A stretch of DNA of 9,906 bases from Clostridium sp. UBA6640 (GTDB lineage: Bacteria > Bacillota > Clostridia > Clostridiales > Clostridiaceae). Of this stretch, positions 1 to 4,455 are shown piece by piece; position 1 is the stretch's first letter; each line of letters begins with the position of its first letter. The translations under genes were made by a program, and so were the position numbers. The notes under the pieces were generated by a model. The model was given only the letters and a program-made list of their open reading frames with translations, ran no database searches and was not told where the DNA came from. The stretch lies in contig NZ_DKLM01000079.1 of the NCBI RefSeq assembly GCF_002455975.1, positions 5,473 to 15,378 of the forward strand. Direction: 5' to 3'.

Positions 1-126
1 TACTGTTCCCCAGAGGTGGAAATTGGTATTTGTATTGCTGGTAAAAAACTAGCTTTATTAAAACAATTAGTGGTACAAAAATATACTAACCTACTATCTT
101 ATTACTTTTGCTTAAGTTTATTGTAA
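1..126 (+). CDS. Possible C-terminal end of an unidentified gene entering from the left edge
   Basis: Frame 1 is open from the first base to a TAA at 124-126, giving 41 residues that begin YCSPEVEIGICIAGKKLALL. I do not recognise a family. An open run of this length is unlikely but not rare by chance in DNA this AT-rich. The last 25 bases overlap the 3' end of the convergent VOC gene, and the translation there (LLSYYFCLSLL) looks more like an antisense shadow than a protein tail. If the frame is real, the gene starts outside the window and converges on the VOC gene. It may instead be intergenic sequence or a decayed gene end. Confidence 0.22.
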   Translation, partial: YCSPEVEIGICIAGKKLALLKQLVVQKYTNLLSYYFCLSLL

Positions 127-500
127 AATCCATCTTTATCTGTCCATTGAATTAAGTCAATTTCAAATCCATCGGGATCTTTAATGTAAAATTGTCTTGA
201 AAACTCCTTAATGATGATTTTTTCTTCTTTATTAACATAACCCTTTATTTTTAAAGTATCTAATAGCTCGTCTACATTTTCAACAAAGTAACCTATATGC
301 CTAAAATTCTGCTTCTCTTCAACTTGGAAGCCTTCTCTTTCTGAAACGAATAGCTCATGTTTGTCACCTTTTAATATGGCATATTTTTTTCCATTTAATT
401 TTATACCACTATCAATCAACTTATAATCAAGTGCATCTTCATAAAATAATATAAATTTATCCACATCTGATACATATCTGTTTAGGTGATCTATAATCAT
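102..500 (-). CDS. VOC superfamily protein (glyoxalase / bleomycin-resistance fold)
   Basis: A 132-residue protein of the size and pattern of a single vicinal-oxygen-chelate subunit with two beta-alpha-beta-beta-beta modules. Module 1 starts at IIDHLNRYVSDVDKFILFYED and module 2 at FRHIGYFVENVDELLDTLK, closing with the usual YIKDPDGFEIDLIQW strand (about 105-119). Candidate metal ligands sit at the expected places: H5, E49 (or H48), H68 and E113, so a metal-dependent enzyme is plausible. The family includes glyoxalase I, dioxygenases, fosfomycin and bleomycin resistance proteins and isomerases; the substrate cannot be assigned here. The ATG at 498-500 is preceded by GGAAGG at 509-514 with 8-base spacing. 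The gene lies 22 bases after the Cys-rich gene, so the two are probably cotranscribed. No link to the peptide operon is visible. Confidence 0.88.
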   Translation of the reverse strand: MIIDHLNRYVSDVDKFILFYEDALDYKLIDSGIKLNGKKYAILKGDKHELFVSEREGFQVEEKQNFRHIGYFVENVDELLDTLKIKGYVNKEEKIIIKEFSRQFYIKDPDGFEIDLIQWTDKDGFYNKLKQK

Positions 501-522
501 AGCATTTTCCTTCCTCTATATT

Positions 523-825
523 TTATTGTTTTTCATTCTCTTTAGGACAAACTTCATTTACGTAATCCCAATACTCTCCAGGTGTTAGTGGTTTTGGCTC
601 AGTAATCATTTCAGCTACTTTAGCAAGCTCTTTAATTTTATTTCTAAGCATTGGCTGCATACAATTTGGAACATGATCTTGATTAACTCTATGTATCATT
701 ACACATTCAAAACAATTTCCATGCCACTCACATTTAACTTTAGGACATGGACACTTTGTGTATTTTCCTGATTTAATCATAGCTCTCAATTCTTTTATTA
801 CTTCTACATATTCTTCTTTTTCCAT
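523..825 (-). CDS. Small Cys-rich protein, probably metal-binding, function unknown
   Basis: A 100-residue protein when started at the ATG at 823-825. A longer frame reaches an ATG at 850-852, but the strong site TGGAGGA (834-840) lies 8 bases before the inner ATG and inside the longer frame, so the inner start is preferred. Cysteines at 25, 27, 32, 38, 41 and 55, with H35, H45 and H51, form a dense cluster (CPCPKVKCEWHGNCFECV, then HR and NC). This resembles small clostridial proteins with a C-x-C-x4-C-x2-HG-x-C-x2-C pattern that probably bind zinc or iron. Residues 1-20 and 58-75 look helical; an extra Cys93 lies near the C-terminus. There is no signal peptide, so it is probably cytoplasmic. 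It precedes the VOC gene in the same direction. The cysteine spacing is not the four-residue repeat of the RiPP precursors, so I do not regard it as a substrate. Confidence 0.82.
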   Translation of the reverse strand: MEKEEYVEVIKELRAMIKSGKYTKCPCPKVKCEWHGNCFECVMIHRVNQDHVPNCMQPMLRNKIKELAKVAEMITEPKPLTPGEYWDYVNEVCPKENEKQ

Positions 826-833
826 ATATAATA

Positions 834-840
834 TCCTCCA
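834..840 (-). promoter_or_regulatory. Ribosome binding site that fixes the Cys-rich protein start
   Basis: TGGAGGA on the minus strand, 8 bases before the ATG at 825-823. It lies inside the longer possible frame, which is why the 100-residue start is preferred to the 109-residue one. Confidence 0.8.
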
Positions 841-855
841 TTTTAATAACATACT

Positions 856-884
856 AAGATACTTGTCCTAATTACTCTCTTCAA
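856..884 (-). promoter_or_regulatory. Candidate promoter for the Cys-rich / VOC gene pair
   Basis: On the minus strand TTGAAG (884-879) and TATCTT (861-856) are separated by exactly 17 bases and lie about 30 bases before the start codon at 825. This fits a housekeeping sigma promoter with moderate boxes. Such matches occur by chance in AT-rich DNA, so it is only a candidate. Confidence 0.35.
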
Positions 885-1100
885 TAATTCTACAAATAGC
901 TATCACATACCTTCCTAGTATATTCTACCTTTAGAAATAGCATAATAATGTACTTATTATACTCTTAAAAATACTTTTTCCACTCTGTTAGTATTTTAGT
1001 TTCTCTTTTCTACAAGGCATTAGATTTTTATTTTAGACTATAAATATGCACAAAAAGAAAAAATATTAAGACTCTATGACTATTGGATAAACTGTTGAAT

Positions 1101-1230
1101 TCATAGTTCGCAACCTATAAACCCATTAGGAGCAATAACAAATTCGCTAGTATTAACTTCAATTTTTTAACCTTCCAATTCTGAGAAAATTTATTTCATA
1201 TTTTACAACAGTTTTTTCAATTTGCGGGAT
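1101..1230 (-). pseudogene. Possible decayed fragment of a SPASM-domain peptide maturase
   Basis: Minus-strand positions 1160-1104 read EVNTSEFVIAPNGFIGCEL followed by TGA. The APNG-x-I-x2-C-E core matches the 'xFxIxPxGxIxxC' strand pair that opens SPASM domains; the intact radical SAM gene nearby has FALAPNGKIYIC at the same place. Just upstream, in a frame shifted by one base (about 1230-1162), the reading is PQIEKTVVKYEINFLRIGRLKN followed by TGA. Together they look like a frameshifted relic with both ends lost. No start codon with ribosome site, radical SAM motif or intact cysteine cluster remains. The match is short and judged by eye. A relic of an older maturase next to a living one is plausible but not proven. 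Confidence 0.33.
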
Positions 1231-1306
1231 ATTATTTAATGTGAAAAAACATATGAAAATTAAATATATTAATAATAATGTTCTATACTATTAGTTTTTA
1301 CTGCTT

Positions 1307-1344
1307 TTATAAAATAAAAGAGAGCAAGAATTTCTTTCCTGCTC
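1307..1344 (-). terminator. Rho-independent terminator of the RiPP operon
   Basis: The minus-strand transcript forms a 9-pair stem (one G-U pair) between GAGCAGGAA and UUCUUGCUC with a 5-base loop (positions 1344-1322), followed by the U-rich tail UCUUUUAUUUUAU. It lies about 80 bases after the last precursor stop. A degraded copy sits between the two precursors. Confidence 0.7.
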
Positions 1345-1618
1345 CCCCCATCTCTGCAAATTAATAAATTTAAATTTGTATAAAATTCAATAGTCTAATT
1401 TAATAATATTTTTAAATTTTATTAGGACATTCCAGGTCCAGCCATGCAACGATCTGCACAATTCCAATCACAATGTCCTTTACAGGTTCTATCACATCCA
1501 TAGCTACATGATGCAGCACACTGGGTTCCGCATGATGCAGAAGTTGCTACATATGTCGTTGTCAAACTTTCATCAAATAAATGTTTCATAATAATTCACC
1601 TCTTTTTAAATTATAAAT
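1320..1618. repeat. Tandem duplication, unit 1 (downstream precursor plus its 3' region)
   Basis: This segment matches 1639-1937 with an offset of 316-319 bases. Matching parts include the motif TTATAAAT before the ribosome site, the whole precursor gene, the palindrome AAATTTAAATTT in the 3' region, the C-rich block near 1344 and the hairpin. The 105-residue gene ends just at the outer border of the second unit, which suggests that the duplication began there. Confidence 0.85.
1422..1589 (-). CDS. CXXX-repeat Cys-rich RiPP precursor, copy 1 (last gene of the operon)
   Basis: A 55-residue peptide ending in TAA at 1424-1422. The start ATG (1589-1587) has GAGG at 1602-1599, 9 bases upstream, and aligns exactly with the start of copy 2. 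Residues 1-15 (MKHLFDESLTTTYVA) are identical to copy 2 and probably form the leader recognised by the maturase. Residues 20-48 carry eight cysteines at 20, 24, 28, 32, 36, 40, 44 and 48: an unbroken C-x3 repeat, with triplets GTQ, AAS, SYG, DRT, KGH, DWN and ADR. The tail is MAGPGMS. It matches copy 2 at 43 of 55 positions; differences lie at 16-18, within repeat triplets and at the last two residues. There is no GG or GA leader-cleavage motif and no hydrophobic signal peptide. It is inferred to be the substrate of the radical SAM protein encoded upstream. A metal-binding Cys-rich peptide is the alternative, but the operon argues for a RiPP. Confidence 0.9.
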   Translation of the reverse strand: MKHLFDESLTTTYVATSASCGTQCAASCSYGCDRTCKGHCDWNCADRCMAGPGMS

Positions 1619-1638
1619 GGACTCTAAATTAGGCAAAC

Positions 1639-1665
1639 GAGAGGAAAACTTTCTATCCTGCTCCC
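1639..1665 (-). other. Degraded copy of the terminator hairpin between the precursors
   Basis: The transcript reads GAGCAGGA, a loop of about 10 bases, then UCCUCUC: seven pairs with one bulged C. Unlike the copy after the last gene, it is followed by GUUUGCC rather than a U tract. As it stands it should fold weakly and terminate poorly, so readthrough into the downstream precursor is expected, perhaps with attenuation or an effect on mRNA stability. Confidence 0.5.
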
Positions 1666-1739
1666 CTATCTCTGTGAACTGATAAATTTAAATTTGTGTA
1701 AAGTTTAATAGTATAGCTTAGTAACATTTAAAAATTATA

Positions 1740-1907
1740 TTAGTATGGTCCAGGTCCAGCCATACAACGATCTGCACAACTCCAATCACAATGTCCTTTA
1801 CAGCTTCCACTACATCCATAGCCACATTCTTCAGCACATTGGGTTCCACATGATGAACAACCTGCTACATATGTGGTTGTTAAACTTTCATCAAATAAAT
1901 GTTTCAT
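1740..1907 (-). CDS. CXXX-repeat Cys-rich RiPP precursor, copy 2 (upstream copy)
   Basis: A 55-residue peptide. A longer frame runs up to 1925, but the ribosome site AAAGGAGG (1922-1915) lies inside it, 7 bases before the ATG at 1907-1905, and copy 1 starts at the same residue, so the short start is right. The leader MKHLFDESLTTTYVA is followed by GCSS and the C-x3 repeat with cysteines at 20, 24, 28, 32, 36, 40, 44 and 48; the triplets are GTQ, AEE, GYG, SGS, KGH, DWS and ADR, and the tail is MAGPGPY. An extra Cys17, absent from copy 1, breaks the four-residue rhythm. It starts 30 bases after the 105-residue accessory gene and has a stronger ribosome site than copy 1. It is the inferred maturase substrate, with cysteine-centred crosslinks likely but chemistry unknown. 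Confidence 0.92.
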   Translation of the reverse strand: MKHLFDESLTTTYVAGCSSCGTQCAEECGYGCSGSCKGHCDWSCADRCMAGPGPY

Positions 1908-1914
1908 AAATTCA

Positions 1915-1922
1915 CCTCCTTT
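1915..1922 (-). promoter_or_regulatory. Strong ribosome binding site of precursor copy 2
   Basis: AAAGGAGG on the minus strand with 7-base spacing to the ATG at 1907. It decides the 55-residue start and predicts high translation, as expected for a RiPP substrate. Confidence 0.85.
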
Positions 1923-1937
1923 CAAATTATAAATATA

Positions 1938-2255
1938 TTATCCCTGCTTTGTACAAGCGCATTCTTCTTCTATGAGAAATATTTCATTAGTATGAAAATT
2001 AATGCTCCAGTCTCCATTTTCACTATACTTCCAATTATATTTGCTACTCTTTTCTGTCCACCATTCTCTATATTTTAAGGATACTTCCTCCATATCCTCA
2101 ACTATTTTTTTATACATACTATCCTTTTCTTCTAAGGTTAGCATAGGAGAATCTAAAGTTAATAAAAGCTCCTTCAACGAAGATTTTCTTTCATTTAATA
2201 TTAAAATTTCTTTCTTCTCATTTTCTGTCACAGCTCCAACTTTTTCAGTGTACAT
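1938..2255 (-). CDS. CXXX-repeat peptide modification system accessory protein
   Basis: A 105-residue soluble protein. Residues 1-67 are strongly helical and charged, beginning KVGAVTENEKKEILILNERK and continuing to about YREWW (62-66). The C-terminal part (about 73-95) is short, strand-like and Trp-rich: YNWKYSENGDWSINFHTNEIFLI. The opening VG-x-VT-x2-EK-x2-I-x3-x-ERK and the REWW / YNW / W-x-I-x-F-x-TNEI pattern fit, from memory, the small protein annotated as 'CXXX repeat peptide modification system protein'. Its role is not established; it could present the precursor or support the maturase. The tail ECACTKQG has two cysteines. It starts 2 bases after the maturase stop, with AGGAG (2267-2263) inside the maturase gene, so translation is probably coupled. 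It lies directly before the precursors. Confidence 0.75.
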   Translation of the reverse strand: MYTEKVGAVTENEKKEILILNERKSSLKELLLTLDSPMLTLEEKDSMYKKIVEDMEEVSLKYREWWTEKSSKYNWKYSENGDWSINFHTNEIFLIEEECACTKQG

Positions 2256-2257
2256 TA

Positions 2258-4393
2258 TTATTCTCCTCTCATACTTAATACTTTTTCCAATGGATCAAGA
2301 TAATTTATCTTATTTATAATATTATTAGGCTTCATAAACTCTTCATTTATAAGTATTTCTTGAAGCTCTCTTGAAGAGTTTCTTTCTAAGTGACTTACTA
2401 CACATTGGATCTCAGATGGAATGTTGTATTCATTAGTCAATTTTTTATTTAAAAATTTACATCTTCTACATTGATATGCATCACATTCATGGCATATTCC
2501 AGCGGTCTCAAATTCCATAAGATGAGGATTTTTTATTTTTATTCCACTGTCTAAATCTCCAATATAGTTTTCTGGATTATCAAAGTAAAAGGCTGGGCAT
2601 ATATATATTTTTCCATTTGGTGCCAATGCAAAAGTTGTATTTCCTGCATCACAGTTGCTCATCGAAGTTTGCTCTATTCTATCTGTTAATATATTTAAAT
2701 GAAGCGGCTTAGCCTTTCTATAGGTATCAGCTGCAAAATTCTTAAGTTTTTCAAGTTGCATTTTATAGGCTTGTACATTTAAATCATTCCAACTTTCAAT
2801 ATCTTCCAATATTACGTTTACTCTTGAATGTTTATCATAAAGTTTTGAAACATATTCCAAAATATTATTTAAATTTTCCTTATTTATAAGTAAAATGCAC
2901 ATTCCTCCTGCGTTTTCTAGCCCATCAATAGTATTGTCATAAACTTTTATAGAATATCCCTTAGAAAAGTCCCCTTTACTATCTACTATAGATATAGAAT
3001 CTTTTATTATATCTTTATATGTGCCTAACATAACAGGCATGAAATCATTATTTTCCGCAAATTCTAATGCCTTTTTTAAAGTTTCATCAGAAATTACATT
3101 ATTAGTATTTTTAGTATTTCTATATGTGCAATGAGGCGTTATATTATCTGAAGCTATAATTTGAAGATATTTATGTTGATTCAACTTATCATTAGCTCTC
3201 TCAAATTTTTTTCGCTCTGATTCAAGACCAGTAACCTCTTCAAACTTACTCCAGAAATATTTATTTGCTCTTACATTTGCCTTATGCATTTTACATTGGA
3301 AAGTTGCTCTCTGATAAACAGTATCTGTATCAGCAGCATCGTAGTTAAAACCTGTACACCATGCACAACCTGTAGCAACATCACATTCTACACATTCATT
3401 AGGACTTTGAGATTTTAAAGATAATACACTAAAAGGTCTTAATTTATCAGCATTTATACCTGTATCTACGTGTCCTATTGACAAGCCCTTTTTATTATTT
3501 AAAGTAAAATCTACAAATCTTACGCAAGGATATATTTTTCCATCTGTACTTATAGCTGTCATTTTTCCTGCACCACAAAAATTTGAATTTTTCAGTTCCT
3601 CTGTTAATGGGAATCCAATATTCGGGTCAAAGAATCTTACTGAATAATCTTCCCAAAGTTTATTATCTAGTATATAATCCGCTAATTCTCTAAGCTGAGA
3701 TTCAAATATCTCGTCATCTCCTTTATGCCAAACGTCCTCAAAAACTACATTTGCAGCAACACTTTTTATTCCTAGATTCCAAAGGCTTATTACACTATCT
3801 TTTATATAAGGCAAATCATCATGGGCAAAAGTAGCTTTGCTTTGTGCTTCTGGAAATTGTTCAAGCCATAATGGCACCTTTTTTACAACTTCATCATAAG
3901 AGCCACTTCCATCAGGAAATACCCTTTGCATATCATGCTTTAACTTATTTCCGTCTACACTTATTCCTATTGATACATGTCTTTTATTCTTCTCCATATA
4001 TTTTTGTACTTTTGGAGAATCATATAATAAGCCATTTGTTGAAAAACTAAATCTATAAGAATTGAACCAAGGATGATTTAATAAAAACATTTGCTGCTTG
4101 ATATAATCAGATACTTTATCTATTAAATCTATTTCTAAGAAAGGTTCTCCACCTATAAACTCCCATATTATAGATTCACCCTTAAAAAATTCTCTATCAT
4201 TAAGAATATAATCTACAGCTTTTTTTGCTGTTTCAAAGGACATTTTCTTAAAATTGTTTTTACCAGTCATATAGCAATATTTACAGGCTAAATTACAATC
4301 CTCTGTAATAGAAAATGTTATATTTCTAGCTCGTCCATCTATACCATGCCATGCTTCAGCTAATGTACCCATTTTAATTGCTGAACTACTCAT
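2258..4393 (-). CDS. Radical SAM / SPASM peptide maturase, CXXX-repeat target family, with a second SPASM-like half
   Basis: A 711-residue protein inferred to modify the Cys-rich precursors. The N-terminal radical SAM domain has the [4Fe-4S] motif CNLACKYC (C33, C37, C40) and the SAM-site motif GGEP at 81-84. A first SPASM block has C273, GKIYPC (C290), then C334, C337, C343, C346 and C367, enough for auxiliary clusters. A middle region (about 405-575) lacks these motifs. A second block at 581-664 repeats the layout: C581, APNGKIYIC (C599), C634, C637, C642, C645, C664. From memory, this C-terminal half resembles the separate 'CXXX repeat peptide maturase' found beside the radical SAM enzyme in other phyla, so the gene looks like a natural fusion. 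The second half lacks a CX3CX2C motif. The ATG at 4393-4391 has AGGAG (4405-4401) 7 bases upstream. The gene follows the exporter after 62 bases. Related SPASM enzymes form thioether or carbon-carbon links; the reaction here is unknown. Confidence 0.88.
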   Translation of the reverse strand: MSSSAIKMGTLAEAWHGIDGRARNITFSITEDCNLACKYCYMTGKNNFKKMSFETAKKAVDYILNDREFFKGESIIWEFIGGEPFLEIDLIDKVSDYIKQQMFLLNHPWFNSYRFSFSTNGLLYDSPKVQKYMEKNKRHVSIGISVDGNKLKHDMQRVFPDGSGSYDEVVKKVPLWLEQFPEAQSKATFAHDDLPYIKDSVISLWNLGIKSVAANVVFEDVWHKGDDEIFESQLRELADYILDNKLWEDYSVRFFDPNIGFPLTEELKNSNFCGAGKMTAISTDGKIYPCVRFVDFTLNNKKGLSIGHVDTGINADKLRPFSVLSLKSQSPNECVECDVATGCAWCTGFNYDAADTDTVYQRATFQCKMHKANVRANKYFWSKFEEVTGLESERKKFERANDKLNQHKYLQIIASDNITPHCTYRNTKNTNNVISDETLKKALEFAENNDFMPVMLGTYKDIIKDSISIVDSKGDFSKGYSIKVYDNTIDGLENAGGMCILLINKENLNNILEYVSKLYDKHSRVNVILEDIESWNDLNVQAYKMQLEKLKNFAADTYRKAKPLHLNILTDRIEQTSMSNCDAGNTTFALAPNGKIYICPAFYFDNPENYIGDLDSGIKIKNPHLMEFETAGICHECDAYQCRRCKFLNKKLTNEYNIPSEIQCVVSHLERNSSRELQEILINEEFMKPNNIINKINYLDPLEKVLSMRGE

Positions 4394-4455
4394 TTTATCA
4401 CTCCTAAATATTTATTATTTTATATATACATTTGTTATATTGAACATTTTTAATC

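Larger units (their letters stand above)
853..1421. other. Intergenic region without an intact gene
   Basis: About 570 bases between the Cys-rich gene and the last precursor. It contains the operon terminator (1307-1344), the conserved 3' sequence after the precursor (about 1345-1421), the possible SPASM relic (1101-1230) and a candidate promoter (856-884). I found no intact frame with a ribosome site. Minus-strand pieces such as MPCRKEKLKY (about 1021-992) and TEWKKYF (about 990-970) could be further relic of a maturase C-terminus but are too short to call. Confidence 0.6.
1639..1937. repeat. Tandem duplication, unit 2 (upstream precursor plus its 3' region)
   Basis: Partner of 1320-1618. 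It contains the second precursor (1740-1907), the palindrome AAATTTAAATTT and a degraded version of the 3' hairpin. The 20 bases at 1619-1638 are a junction without a counterpart. Precursor diversification by local tandem duplication fits this structure. Confidence 0.85.

Noticed and set aside
3..41. Frame-3 reading LFPRGGNWYLYCW, reminiscent of the RGG-x-W motif in formylglycine-enzyme-like and diversity-generating variable proteins
   Set aside because: Thirteen residues ending in a stop at the window edge; without upstream sequence the likeness cannot be separated from chance.
523..825. Cys-rich 100-residue protein as a further RiPP precursor
   Set aside because: Its cysteines do not follow the C-x3 rhythm, it lacks the MKHLFDES leader, it lies beyond the operon terminator and it resembles a metal-binding protein.
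853..1421. CRISPR array, tRNA, riboswitch or transposase remnants in the intergenic regions
   Set aside because: No regularly spaced direct repeats, cloverleaf, known riboswitch core or transposase motif could be seen here or in 6241-6616.
1740..1925. 61-residue version of precursor copy 2 starting MKGGEF
   Set aside because: The first codons consist of the ribosome site itself; the start at 1907 has correct spacing and matches copy 1.
1908..1975. Possible internal promoter (TTGTAC with TTTATA or TATAAT) before precursor copy 2
   Set aside because: Spacing is 17 to the weak box and 19 to the good box, and transcription would start within the ribosome site; not convincing.
2002..2319. Plus-strand open frame of 105 codons
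   Set aside because: Antisense to the accessory gene and the maturase end; rich in Ser, Phe and Leu as expected of a shadow frame, and without a ribosome site.
3844..4050. Plus-strand open frame of 68 codons inside the maturase gene
   Set aside because: Antisense to the radical SAM domain, no ribosome site and no recognisable family.
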